Below, one piece after another: positions 8,651 to 17,178 of a stretch of DNA of 64,000 nt. The stretch comes from an uncultured Roseibium sp. (GTDB lineage Bacteria > Pseudomonadota > Alphaproteobacteria > Rhizobiales > Stappiaceae). Each line of letters begins with the position of its first letter. Within the stretch, counting starts at the first letter, position 1. Under the pieces are notes generated by a model, which made no database searches, was not told the DNA's origin, and saw nothing but the letters and a program-made list of their open reading frames with translations. The stretch covers positions 1 through 64,000 of the forward strand of contig NZ_CANMNP010000018.1 in the NCBI RefSeq assembly GCF_947499295.1, read 5' to 3'. The position numbers and the translations under genes were made by a program.

Positions 8651-10327
8651 ATGTCACATCCAAGACTGAAGAAAAGGACGGGCCCCGCGTTAGCGGCAAG
8701 TCTTGCGCTGTTATTGGGCAGCGCGGCGGTGCCTGCCCTTGCAGAGGGCCCGACGCTAAGCGAAGAGGCCTTCGAAAGTTCCAAGCAGCTCTACTTTGAA
8801 AGATGCGCGGGTTGCCATGGCGTGCTGCGTAAAGGCGCGACAGGCAAGAACCTTGAGCCAAGCTGGAAAAAGACCGCTGCTGACGGGACGGTAACCGAAG
8901 GCGGTACCTTGAAGCTTGGCCAGGAGCGGCTTGAAAAAATCATCTCCTGGGGCACCGAAGGCGGCATGAACAACTTCTCGGACATCATGACCGAGCAGGA
9001 AATCAAGGACATGGCCACCTACATCATGATGGATGCGCCAAAGCCGCCTGAAATGTCGCTGGCCCAGATGGAGGCGACCCGCAAGGTCTATGTGGAACCC
9101 AAGGATTATCCGACGGAGCCTCTGCATGGCCGGAACTGGGAAAACTTCTTCGTCGTTATCGAGCGTGACGTAGGTAAGGTTGCCGTCATTGATGGTGATA
9201 CCAAGGAAGTTCTGGCGCATATTCCAACCGGATATGCCGTGCATGTTCTGAAAGCTTCAGAGCACCACGCGGTATCCGAGCCTGAGCATCCCGGCCGCTT
9301 CTGGTACACAATGGGCCGCGACGGCAAAATGACCAAGATCGATCTCTGGCAGAACCCGGAGAATATGTTGGTCGCCGAAGTGAAAATCGCTTACGACGCC
9401 CGCGATGTTGCGGTGTCTGGTGATGGCAAATACGTCATCGGTGGCGGTTACTGGCCTCCGCATTTCGCAATCGTCGACGCAGAGACGATGGAGCCGAAGA
9501 AAGTCGTTTCGACTCGCGGCGTCAATGTTGATGGTGACTATGTCGAAGAAAGCCGCGTTGCTGCCATCTACACCACTCCGAACGAGCCGACATGGATTGT
9601 CGCGGTCAAGGAACTTGGTCAGCTTTGGCAGGTTGATTACACCGACCTCGACAACTTGCGTATCGACAAGATCGATTCCGCAAAATTCCTGCATGACGGG
9701 TTCTTCGACCCGACAGGCCGCTACTTCCAGATTGCCGCAAACGCGTCGAACAAGATGGTTGTGGTCGACACGCAAACGCACAAGCTTGAAGCGATGATCG
9801 ACACTGCGGCCCTGCCGCACCCGGGTCCGGGAGCCAACTGGGTAGATCCGAATTGTGGACCTGTTGGAGGCACCACACACCTTGGTGAGGGTACAGTCAC
9901 GGTCTGGGGTAACGATCCGGAGAACCGTCCGGACGACGCCTGGAAGGTTTGCTACGAAGTAGAGACAGACGGTGCTGGCCTGTTCATCAGGACCCATCCG
10001 GACTCGAAATACATTTGGGCTGACCAGACCAAGCATCCCGAACCCGAAATTCAACAGTCGGTTCAGGTCATTTCCAAGGAGACTGGTGAAATCGTGAAAA
10101 CGATCCAGATCACCGACGAGGAAGGCAGCGCCGCAGTTCACTTCGAGTTCAACCAGGATGGTTCCGAAGTCTGGGTGTCCAAGTGGAACCGCTCAACGTC
10201 GCTCGAACCGAATGGTGAAATTGTCATCTTCGATGCGGAAACGCTTGAAGAAAAAACCCGGATCAAAGGCCTCTTTGCTCCGACCGGCAAGTTCAACGTC
10301 TACAACCGTTCGAACCACGTCACTTAA
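8651..10327 (+). CDS. nirS: Cytochrome cd1 nitrite reductase
   Basis: 558 residues; the periplasmic enzyme that reduces nitrite to NO. A signal peptide ends near ALA (about residue 31). The cytochrome c domain has CAGCH at 52-56. The rest is the eight-bladed d1 propeller; FLHDGFFDPTGRYF and LPHPGPGANW match the segments that hold the two distal active-site histidines in the Pseudomonas enzyme. The ATG at 8651 is preceded by GGAG at good spacing; an upstream in-frame start at 8510 is rejected because the promoter box lies within it. A strong terminator follows, so nirS can be expressed above the downstream biogenesis genes. Confidence 0.97.
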   Translation: MSHPRLKKRTGPALAASLALLLGSAAVPALAEGPTLSEEAFESSKQLYFERCAGCHGVLRKGATGKNLEPSWKKTAADGTVTEGGTLKLGQERLEKIISWGTEGGMNNFSDIMTEQEIKDMATYIMMDAPKPPEMSLAQMEATRKVYVEPKDYPTEPLHGRNWENFFVVIERDVGKVAVIDGDTKEVLAHIPTGYAVHVLKASEHHAVSEPEHPGRFWYTMGRDGKMTKIDLWQNPENMLVAEVKIAYDARDVAVSGDGKYVIGGGYWPPHFAIVDAETMEPKKVVSTRGVNVDGDYVEESRVAAIYTTPNEPTWIVAVKELGQLWQVDYTDLDNLRIDKIDSAKFLHDGFFDPTGRYFQIAANASNKMVVVDTQTHKLEAMIDTAALPHPGPGANWVDPNCGPVGGTTHLGEGTVTVWGNDPENRPDDAWKVCYEVETDGAGLFIRTHPDSKYIWADQTKHPEPEIQQSVQVISKETGEIVKTIQITDEEGSAAVHFEFNQDGSEVWVSKWNRSTSLEPNGEIVIFDAETLEEKTRIKGLFAPTGKFNVYNRSNHVT

Positions 10328-10346
10328 CGATAACAAGCAAGCGTCT

Positions 10347-10379
10347 GAAGGGCGGGCATATCGCCCGCCCTTCTTTTTT
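10347..10379 (+). terminator. Strong hairpin terminator/attenuator after nirS
   Basis: An 11-bp GC-rich perfect stem (GAAGGGCGGGC / GCCCGCCCTTC) with a 5-base loop is followed by six T. It sits 20 bases after the nirS stop and before the co-directional multiheme gene, which has no NNR box of its own, so it is probably a partial terminator. Confidence 0.9.
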
Positions 10380-10507
10380 GCCAGCGGTGTCGGGACTGCA
10401 TCGACGGATGGTCGCCCGGAAACTCGGAAACGATCCCTGCATCCTGCAATCAGATCGCTGCCAGCGCTGAGCCGGCTGGCGGAGGAACATGAAAACGGAG
10501 CCTGGAC

Positions 10508-12319
10508 ATGACTGAGAGCAGCCAAGGTGACAAGAAAAAGCCGATCTGGCGCAGATACCTTCTATGGGGCATGCCGATCGGGGGTGTTGCGGCAGTGTTT
10601 GTCGGCGGCATCATTTTCTGGGGTGGCTTCAACACCGCGATGGAAGCCACGAACACCAAACAATTCTGTATTTCCTGCCACGAGATGCGGGACTACGTCT
10701 ACGAAGAATACAAGGGTACCATTCACGATGTGAACCGGTCCGGTGTCGGCGCCATGTGCTCTGATTGCCATGTGCCGAAGGACTGGACCCACAAGATCAT
10801 TCGCAAGGTACAGGCGACCAAGGAGCTCTGGGGCAAGATGGTCGGTACGATCAACACGCCGGAAAAATTCGAAGCCAAGCGCCTAGAACTTGCGATGAAC
10901 GAGTGGGAGCGCATGAAGGCCAATGACTCGCGCGAATGCCGCAACTGCCACGATTTTGAATCCATGATGCCTGAGTTCCAAAGACCAAGGGCGAGACAGC
11001 AGCACCTGAACGCGATGGAAGCCGGTCAGACATGCATCGACTGTCACAAGGGCATCGCACACTCCGATCTTCGGGATCGTGCTGAAGAGGACTATCTGGA
11101 AAGTCTCGAAGCGCCGAACCCTGCTTTTAAACGCGATGTCCCGCACGAGTATATCGTCAGCCTGGAGCGCATTGTCGCCAAGGAATCTGATGAGGCGGCT
11201 GCCGCGAAAGCTGCACAAAAGGCTCAACAGGAAGTTGTTCAGGCCCAGATCGCTGCAGCTGTTGAGGCCGCTGTCGCAGAGGAAAAAGCCAAAGCTGCAA
11301 ATTCCGGCGCCGACGCAGATGGTGACAGGGCTGCAAATACAGGTGGCGCCACGGGAACCGTTGCAGCCAATATTGACTGGAACGCTGTTCCGGCAACGGA
11401 TTTGACGCTGTTCTATCCGGGACAGGCCTCGTTCGAGTGGGTCCAGAATGGCAAGACCCATGGTGGCGCGCGGCCCCTGACGAAGGGCGGCGATACCTGC
11501 ATGACCTGCCATGCGGCGGAACTGGAAGCGATCGGCAACAAGATTGTTGCTGGTGGTGAAACGGAACCGACGCCAATTCCCGGCAAACGTGGGATCATCA
11601 ACACCACCATTCAGGCTGCGCACGATGATGAAAATCTTTATGTGCGCGTTCAGTGGCCCGATGCCCCTCACAATCCCGCACCGTTTGTAGACGGTGGAAA
11701 GATGGATCCGGACAATCAGGTCAAGGTCGCCATGATGATCGCCGGCACGGGGATCGAAATGGGTGAGACCACAGGTTGCTGGGCCTCTTGTCACGCGGAC
11801 AACACCTATATGCCATTTGACCCGGGCGCTGAGGCTATTGCCGGAAACGCCGACGTGGCAGGCCGTCTGGAAGCAACGGACACCATTACGAAGTATCTGA
11901 CCGAAAGCCGCACGAAGGTTGAAGTCAAAGGCCGGCGTGGCAAGGCGCAGGGCGGTTGGGATCAACTGAAAAGCGCTGAAGAAATCAGCCAGCTTTTTGA
12001 AGACGGTACCTATCTGGACCTGTTGCGCGTTTATGCGGACGGCACGTCGAGCAATGGCTATCTTCTGGAGCGCCGGATCGTGAACGATGGCGAAATGTCT
12101 GCGGAAGCAAACCTTTCAGCGGGAATCTGGACGGTTGTTTTCTCAAGACCTCTGAATTCAGGAGCTCCCGGAGACATTCCGCTGGAACCTGGCAAGACCT
12201 ATACGGTTGGCTTTGCCATTCACGACGACTACGCCGCAGCACGTTTCCACCATGTGACGTTGAACACCAGCCTCGCTCTGGATGACGACACGGCGCAAAT
12301 CAACGTGGCCAAGCAGTAA
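10508..12319 (+). CDS. NapC/NirT-type multiheme cytochrome fused to an ethylbenzene-dehydrogenase-like heme domain
   Basis: 603 residues in two parts. Residues 1-225 are a NapC/NirT/NrfH-type quinol dehydrogenase: membrane anchor at about 17-41 and four heme c sites, CISCH (54), CSDCH (84), CRNCH (144) and CIDCH (176). An Ala/Lys/Gln-rich linker (about 226-285) leads to a C-terminal domain like the heme-binding gamma-subunit family of ethylbenzene dehydrogenase/DMSO-type cytochromes. This second domain has CMTCH (331) and an unusual spaced C-x3-C-H, CWASCH (424-429). Known NirT proteins pass electrons from quinol to periplasmic acceptors, so it likely feeds NirS; the role of the extra domain is not known to me. 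Lies between nirS and the cupredoxin gene; good GGAG site. Confidence 0.85.
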   Translation: MTESSQGDKKKPIWRRYLLWGMPIGGVAAVFVGGIIFWGGFNTAMEATNTKQFCISCHEMRDYVYEEYKGTIHDVNRSGVGAMCSDCHVPKDWTHKIIRKVQATKELWGKMVGTINTPEKFEAKRLELAMNEWERMKANDSRECRNCHDFESMMPEFQRPRARQQHLNAMEAGQTCIDCHKGIAHSDLRDRAEEDYLESLEAPNPAFKRDVPHEYIVSLERIVAKESDEAAAAKAAQKAQQEVVQAQIAAAVEAAVAEEKAKAANSGADADGDRAANTGGATGTVAANIDWNAVPATDLTLFYPGQASFEWVQNGKTHGGARPLTKGGDTCMTCHAAELEAIGNKIVAGGETEPTPIPGKRGIINTTIQAAHDDENLYVRVQWPDAPHNPAPFVDGGKMDPDNQVKVAMMIAGTGIEMGETTGCWASCHADNTYMPFDPGAEAIAGNADVAGRLEATDTITKYLTESRTKVEVKGRRGKAQGGWDQLKSAEEISQLFEDGTYLDLLRVYADGTSSNGYLLERRIVNDGEMSAEANLSAGIWTVVFSRPLNSGAPGDIPLEPGKTYTVGFAIHDDYAAARFHHVTLNTSLALDDDTAQINVAKQ

Positions 12320-12325
12320 CGGTTT

Positions 12326-12349
12326 GGGGCGGCGAGAAATTGCCGCCCC
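12326..12349 (+). other. Intergenic hairpin without T run
   Basis: GGGGCGGC / GCCGCCCC with an 8-base loop lies between the multiheme gene and the cupredoxin gene. With no T run it is more likely an mRNA-stability or processing element than a terminator. Confidence 0.45.
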
Positions 12350-12375
12350 TGCCATTTCAGCCAGGGAGAGTGCAT

Positions 12376-12795
12376 ATGTTTGTTCAAGCCTGCGGTATTC
12401 CAGCATTATTGGTGTCACTCGTTCTCACCCTTCCAGCTTGCGCGGAGGACGCTGACCTGAAAGCGCTCTGTGACGAGGCGGAAAGCCGATACACAGAACT
12501 GTTCGGGCACCCTTCATCTGAAGAAGAAGGGGTGACGGTTGTCACGATGTACAAGTATCGGTTCTGCCCGCAGAAACTGACGGTTCCCGTTGGGACAACG
12601 GTCCGCTGGGTAAATGTAGACAAGCGCACCAGCCACAGCCTTGTCCTCAAGGACGAAGGCGAGCCTGAATCGGATCGTCTTTTTCCCGAGGAAGCATTCG
12701 AATTCACGTTCCTGACCCCGGGCGATCAGACCTATTTGTGCGGCCCGCACTGGGAAACTCAGGAAATGATCGGCATGATTACTGTAAGTCCTTGA
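12376..12795 (+). CDS. Cupredoxin (plastocyanin/pseudoazurin-like) exported copper protein
   Basis: 139 residues with a signal peptide (about 1-23, cleaving near ACA-ED) and a single cupredoxin domain. Type 1 copper ligands can be read as His87 (TSHS), Cys122 and His125 (YLCGPH) and Met131, followed by the family's M-x-G-x-I-x-V ending. The Cys-x2-His spacing is standard but His to Met is five residues apart rather than the usual four. Located between the multiheme NirT-like gene and the heme d1 operon, it is a plausible electron donor to NirS or NorC; this is inferred. The start at 12376 has AGGGAGA nine bases upstream; the upstream start at 12340 gives no proper signal peptide. Confidence 0.82.
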   Translation: MFVQACGIPALLVSLVLTLPACAEDADLKALCDEAESRYTELFGHPSSEEEGVTVVTMYKYRFCPQKLTVPVGTTVRWVNVDKRTSHSLVLKDEGEPESDRLFPEEAFEFTFLTPGDQTYLCGPHWETQEMIGMITVSP

Positions 12796-12835
12796 ATAAA
12801 ATAATGAAAAAATGCGTCATTAGAACTGGTTGACC

Positions 12836-12849
12836 TTGACTATTGTCAA
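12836..12849. promoter_or_regulatory. NNR/FNR box for the heme d1 operon
   Basis: A perfect TTGAC-TATT-GTCAA palindrome, centred 165 bases upstream of nirE. This implies a leader of roughly 120 bases if it acts at -41.5. It begins the nirECF(DL)GHJN unit. Confidence 0.85.
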
Positions 12850-13007
12850 TCAGTTCAAGGCCAAAACGAGCAATCATACTTCTGCGAAGCGCCGATCATT
12901 ACTGTCCTTGCCGAGCCAACGCGTCCCTTTCTGCAAACGACAGGTGCCCCCGGCGCTTCGCACAGAACTGAAGCGTCCGGCAGTATTCAGCAGAAGCGAG
13001 GTCTCTC

Positions 13008-13802
13008 ATGACGGGAAAAGTCTTTCTTATTGGAGCCGGCCCCGGAGATCCGGACCTGCTTACAATGCGCGCCGTGCGCATGCTTCAGGAAGCTGATGCT
13101 GTCGTCTATGACCGTCTCGTTTCACCGGAAGTGCTGGCGCTTGCACCTGAAACGGCCGAGCGGGTATCGGTCGGAAAATCTCCCGACAACCATCCCGTAC
13201 CCCAGGAAAAAATCAACGAAATCCTTGCTGAGCTGGCGTCGCGCGGGTTGACCGTTGCACGTCTCAAGGGCGGGGATCCTCTGATATTCGGACGCGGCTC
13301 TGAAGAAGCGGCCCACCTGCAGGCAAACGGCATTATGGTCGAATACGCTCCGGGTATCACCGCCGCACAAGGGGCAGCTTCTGCATCCGGGGTGCCATTG
13401 ACACATCGTGGGCTTGCGACAGGTGTGCGCTATGTGACCGGCCATAGGCAGGCCAATGGAACGCTGGACCTTGATTGGAAAAGCTTAGCCAGCGAAGAAA
13501 CAACACTTGTCGTATACATGGGTGTCGCGAATATAGGTCAGATAGCGCTCAGACTTGTCGCAGAGGGCCTGAGTGAATCGACGCCGGTCATGGCGATTGC
13601 CAACGCGACAACACCGCGCGAAACGCGGCTGTTCTCCCGCCTTGGTCAGGTTGCGCTCGATGTTCGCGACGCGGAGCTGAAAGCGCCAGTGCTCTTTGTC
13701 ATCGGCAAGGTCGTCACATTGTGTGCCGAATGGCCCGTTGTGGCCTCGGAGCTTATTGATGCGGTAGAGCCGGCTGCCGCAGGGCAGCGCGCTCATGCAT
13801 AG
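13008..13802 (+). CDS. nirE: NirE, uroporphyrinogen-III C-methyltransferase
   Basis: 264 residues; an SAM-dependent methyltransferase making precorrin-2 from uroporphyrinogen III, the entry to heme d1. Family motifs are clear: VFLIGAGPGDPDLLT at the N-terminus, ARLKGGDPLIFGRGSEE, and APGITAAQGAAS. It is the monofunctional SUMT form, without the dehydrogenase/chelatase part of CysG. It is the first gene of the heme d1 operon; its end overlaps nirC by 8 bases. Confidence 0.95.
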   Translation: MTGKVFLIGAGPGDPDLLTMRAVRMLQEADAVVYDRLVSPEVLALAPETAERVSVGKSPDNHPVPQEKINEILAELASRGLTVARLKGGDPLIFGRGSEEAAHLQANGIMVEYAPGITAAQGAASASGVPLTHRGLATGVRYVTGHRQANGTLDLDWKSLASEETTLVVYMGVANIGQIALRLVAEGLSESTPVMAIANATTPRETRLFSRLGQVALDVRDAELKAPVLFVIGKVVTLCAEWPVVASELIDAVEPAAAGQRAHA

Positions 13803-14100
13803 AATGCTTGCCATCAGTCTTCTTTTTTGCGGCACGGCGTTTGCCGATGACCACAGTTCTCCCGATGCGTTGATCAGACTGGTGCATCAGGATTGCGGGT
13901 CCTGCCATGGCCTCACATTGAAGGGTGGCCTTGGGCCGGACATCCGTCCCGATGCGCTTTCCCACTATGACGTCGAGACCCTTTCCGAAGTCGTCCTGGA
14001 CGGTATCCAGGGCACCGCCATGCCGCCCTGGCGGCCACTGATGAGCGAGGCGGAGGCGAAAAAGATCGCCGAATACCTCCTGCAAGGAGAATTGAAATGA
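13795..14100 (+). CDS. nirC: NirC, small periplasmic cytochrome c
   Basis: 101 residues: signal peptide (cleavage about AFA-DD) and one cytochrome c domain with CGSCH (34-38) and a Met near GTAMPPW. NirC proteins donate electrons to NirS or take part in the last steps of d1 synthesis with NirN/NirF. Two starts are possible, ATG 13795 (overlapping the nirE stop) or ATG 13804; both keep the signal peptide. Its stop overlaps nirF by 4 bases. Confidence 0.9.
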   Translation: MHRMLAISLLFCGTAFADDHSSPDALIRLVHQDCGSCHGLTLKGGLGPDIRPDALSHYDVETLSEVVLDGIQGTAMPPWRPLMSEAEAKKIAEYLLQGELK

Positions 14101-15245
14101 AATGGCTCGCCACCGCGCTCGTAGCGCTCGCGATGACAGGCAGCGTTCACGCCCAAACCATCCTTGCGACAGGCGACCTTGGGCTGGTTGTCGAACGCGC
14201 TTCGGGTTCTTTGTTGCTTGTTGATCAGTCTGAAAGAAAGATGCTGACGCGGATCACCGGCCTCGGCGACCTCTCGCATGCCAGCCTGGTCTATTCACCG
14301 GATCAACGCTACGCCTATGTCTTCGGCCGCGATGGCGGACTGACGAAAGTCGATATCGTAGAGCGCAAGATCGCCAACCGTGTCGTCCAGTCCGGCAATG
14401 CAATAGGCGGAGCGATCTCCGATGACGGTTCGCTTGTTGCCGTTTCCAACTATGAACCGGGGGGCGTGCGGATCTTCAATGCCGATACGCTGGATCTGGT
14501 TGCCGATATTCCAACCGGTTCAAAGACGATCGGCCTGGTGGATGCACCCGGGAAACGGTTTGTGTTCACGTTGTGGGATGATGGCGAGACCTGGATCGCC
14601 GATCTCTCGGCTGGCGCGCCGAAAATTACCAAGGTAAAGGGTGTGGGCACCAACCCCTACGATGCGTTGGTAACGGATGATGGCCGTCTCTACATCACCG
14701 GTCTTTTCGGCGAGGATGGACTGACGGCAATCGACCTTTGGGATGAAAATCCCGAACCCATTCGGGTTCTGCCTGAATACGGGCGCGGTCAGCAGGAAAT
14801 GCCTGTCTATAAAATGCCGCACCTGGAAGGGTGGGCACGCGCCGGACGAGAGTTTGTCTTGCCCGCGGTTGGCCATCACCAGGTGCTATGGATCAATGCC
14901 GATGACCTGACCGAAACGGGGCGAACCGAGACCTATGGACAACCGGTCTTTGCCATGTCCCGACCTGACGGTCGTCAGGTGTGGGTGAATTTCGCCCACC
15001 CTCTCAATGACACCATTCAGGTGATTGACACGCCCAGCAAAGAGATCATTCACGAGTTCAAACCCGGCCCTGCCGTCCTTCATATGGAATTCACTCCTCG
15101 TGGACACGAGGTTTGGGTCTCGGTGCGCGATGCCGGAAAGGTGATGATCTACGACACGCACACATTCGAGAAACTTGCGGAAATCGACGCAGAAAGTCCG
15201 TCCGGGATTTTCTTCACCTCCCGGGCCCACAAGACGGGACTTTGA
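14097..15245 (+). CDS. nirF: NirF, heme d1 biosynthesis protein
   Basis: 382 residues with a signal peptide (about 1-20, VHA-QT) and a d1-type beta-propeller without a cytochrome c domain, as in NirF. NirF acts periplasmically; in studied species it converts dihydro-heme d1 precursor states or handles a precursor together with NirN. Blade-like repeats such as AYVFGRDGGLTKVDI and VWVSVRDAGKVMIYD are visible. ATGA overlap with nirC; three bases before nirDL. Confidence 0.93.
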   Translation: MKWLATALVALAMTGSVHAQTILATGDLGLVVERASGSLLLVDQSERKMLTRITGLGDLSHASLVYSPDQRYAYVFGRDGGLTKVDIVERKIANRVVQSGNAIGGAISDDGSLVAVSNYEPGGVRIFNADTLDLVADIPTGSKTIGLVDAPGKRFVFTLWDDGETWIADLSAGAPKITKVKGVGTNPYDALVTDDGRLYITGLFGEDGLTAIDLWDENPEPIRVLPEYGRGQQEMPVYKMPHLEGWARAGREFVLPAVGHHQVLWINADDLTETGRTETYGQPVFAMSRPDGRQVWVNFAHPLNDTIQVIDTPSKEIIHEFKPGPAVLHMEFTPRGHEVWVSVRDAGKVMIYDTHTFEKLAEIDAESPSGIFFTSRAHKTGL

Positions 15246-15248
15246 ACC

Positions 15249-16238
15249 ATGGAACGAATTGGCGATGCGACCGACATCACGCTGCTGGATGACTGGCAAC
15301 GCGATTTCCCGATAGACCCGCGCCCCTTCGCGGTAATCGGCTCAGCCATCGGCTGCCCGGAAGAAGAAGTACTGAACCGTCTGGACGTATTGCATGCAAG
15401 CGGACGGATCACGCGGGTCGGCGCCACCTGCGCCCCGAACACCGTCTCGGCCAGCACGCTGGCGGCACTTTCAGCTCCAGATGAAGTTCTTGAGCAGGTT
15501 GCCGAATTCGTTGGCAGCCGAGCAGGTGTCAACCATTCCTATTTGCGCGAGAACCGCTGGAACCTCTGGTTCGTCGCAACCGGACCGAACCGGGATCATG
15601 TCGATGCGGTCCTGAACGAGATCCGGGACGAGACCGGTCTGGTTGTCCTCGATTTGCCCCTGGTTCGACCCTTTAATGTGGATCTCGGATTCAAGCTCAG
15701 GGGCAATTCGCGGGAAACTCCGGTCGCGCGCCCGGTTGATCTTGATCGCCTGAAAGAGGGTGACTGCGAGATCCTTCAAGCGTTGACGACCGGAATGCCG
15801 CTCAGTTCACGCCCTTTCGGCGACATCGCCTCAAAGCTGGACCGTAGCGAACAAGGCGTTCTGGACCGGGTGAAAGACCTTCAGGAGGCGGGCATTATTT
15901 CCCGCTTGGGCGTCATTGTCCGGCATCGGGCCCTTGGCTGGCGGTCGAATGCGATGGTGGTTTGGGACATTTCCTCTGAGCGGATCGATGCAGCCGGTCC
16001 TGCGCTCGCTGCGCTTCCCGGCGTGACGCTTTGTTATGAGCGCCGCCCGGTCGAAAATGTCTGGCCTTATCGCCTTTACTGCATGATCCACGCGCAAAGC
16101 CGGCCCCGTGCGCTCGATACTTTGACGGAGGCAAGCAACCTTCCCGAACTGCAAGGCGTGAAGTTCAAGACACTCTTTTCCAGCCGGTGTTTTAAGCAGA
16201 CCGGAGCGATGATTGCACGCACGGGAGCAGCCGCATGA
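15249..16238 (+). CDS. nirDL: NirDL, fused siroheme decarboxylase subunits
   Basis: 329 residues made of two Lrp/AsnC-like halves: NirD-like (1 to about 160, with NHSYLRENRWNLWFV) and NirL-like (about 165-329, with CYERRPVENVWPYRLYCMIH). The complex decarboxylates the two acetate side chains of siroheme to didecarboxysiroheme. In Pseudomonas stutzeri and others nirD and nirL are separate; the fused nirDL form occurs in several alphaproteobacteria. NirG and NirH follow as overlapping genes, so all four modules are present. Confidence 0.92.
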   Translation: MERIGDATDITLLDDWQRDFPIDPRPFAVIGSAIGCPEEEVLNRLDVLHASGRITRVGATCAPNTVSASTLAALSAPDEVLEQVAEFVGSRAGVNHSYLRENRWNLWFVATGPNRDHVDAVLNEIRDETGLVVLDLPLVRPFNVDLGFKLRGNSRETPVARPVDLDRLKEGDCEILQALTTGMPLSSRPFGDIASKLDRSEQGVLDRVKDLQEAGIISRLGVIVRHRALGWRSNAMVVWDISSERIDAAGPALAALPGVTLCYERRPVENVWPYRLYCMIHAQSRPRALDTLTEASNLPELQGVKFKTLFSSRCFKQTGAMIARTGAAA

Positions 16239-16690
16239 CCGGTGAGCTCACGGATTTGGACAGACGGCTCATCAATCGCCTGCAGGATGATCTGCCGCTC
16301 ACTTCGCGTCCCTTTGCGACATTGGCAAATGAGCTCGGAATTGCCGAGGATGATGTTGTCGACCGGATCAGACACTTGAGGGACGAGGGACTGCTGACCC
16401 GTTTCGGCCCGTTTTTCGATGCTGAAGCGCTTGGCGGTGCATTTTGCCTGTGTGCCATGGCAGTGCCGCAAGAGTCTTTCGAAGAGGTTTTAACCAAAGT
16501 CAATGCTCATCCCGAGGTGGCGCATAATTATGAACGCGACCACAAACTGAACATGTGGTTCGTGCTGGCGACAGAAAGCCGTTCGGCAATTCGCGAGACT
16601 GCCAGGGCAATAGAGCAGGAGACCGGTCTGAAGGTCCTGCAGTTTCCGAAAGAGCGCGAGTTCTTCATAGGCTTCCGGGTAAACGCATGA
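16235..16690 (+). CDS. nirG: NirG, siroheme decarboxylase subunit
   Basis: 151 residues, one Lrp/AsnC-like module closely resembling the NirD half of NirDL (HTH near LTDLDRRLINRLQDDLPL, then HNYERDHKLNMWFVL). It is part of the siroheme decarboxylase set. It overlaps nirDL by 4 bases and nirH by 4 bases, implying translational coupling and fixed stoichiometry. Confidence 0.92.
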   Translation: MTGELTDLDRRLINRLQDDLPLTSRPFATLANELGIAEDDVVDRIRHLRDEGLLTRFGPFFDAEALGGAFCLCAMAVPQESFEEVLTKVNAHPEVAHNYERDHKLNMWFVLATESRSAIRETARAIEQETGLKVLQFPKEREFFIGFRVNA

Positions 16691-17175
16691 CCTTAAATCC
16701 GACCGACAGGGCAATTATAGAAGCGACGCAGGCAGGTTTGCCATTGGTTCCTGCACCCTTTGCCGTGCTCGCACAGACGCTTGGTCTGAGCGAAGACGAT
16801 GTCCTGGAACGTCTGAAACGTCTCAAGAAACTCGGGGTCATTCGACGTATCGGTGCCGCTCCCAATCACTACCGGCTTGGGATGACCGCCAACGGCATGA
16901 CCGTCTGGGATGTTGACGATGCGATTGTCGACGACATCGGACAAAAGGTCGGTGCACTTGATTTCGTCACCCACAGCTATCAGCGCCCGCGGGCGTTGCC
17001 GGATTGGCCCTACAATCTGTTTGCAATGGTGCACGGCGCAAATCGCGACGAGGTGCTTGCAAAGCGCGACCAGGTCGCTGAACTGCTGGGCGACACATGC
17101 CGGGCAAGCGACATCCTGTTTTCCACCCGCATCCTGAAAAAGACCGGAATGCGTCTCCGCAGGAAGGAAGGCTGA
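16687..17175 (+). CDS. nirH: NirH, siroheme decarboxylase subunit
   Basis: 162 residues, one Lrp/AsnC-like module of the NirL/NirH type, with the conserved SYQRPRALPDWPYNLFAMVHG-like segment near residues 98-118. The start is the ATG at 16687, overlapping the nirG stop as ATGA; an upstream in-frame ATG at 16555 lies inside nirG and is rejected. Works with NirDL and NirG on siroheme. Confidence 0.92.
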   Translation: MTLNPTDRAIIEATQAGLPLVPAPFAVLAQTLGLSEDDVLERLKRLKKLGVIRRIGAAPNHYRLGMTANGMTVWDVDDAIVDDIGQKVGALDFVTHSYQRPRALPDWPYNLFAMVHGANRDEVLAKRDQVAELLGDTCRASDILFSTRILKKTGMRLRRKEG

Positions 17176-17178
17176 GCC

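Noticed and set aside
10883-11965. 360-residue minus-strand open frame
   Set aside because: Antisense to the multiheme fusion gene; no motif or ribosome site.
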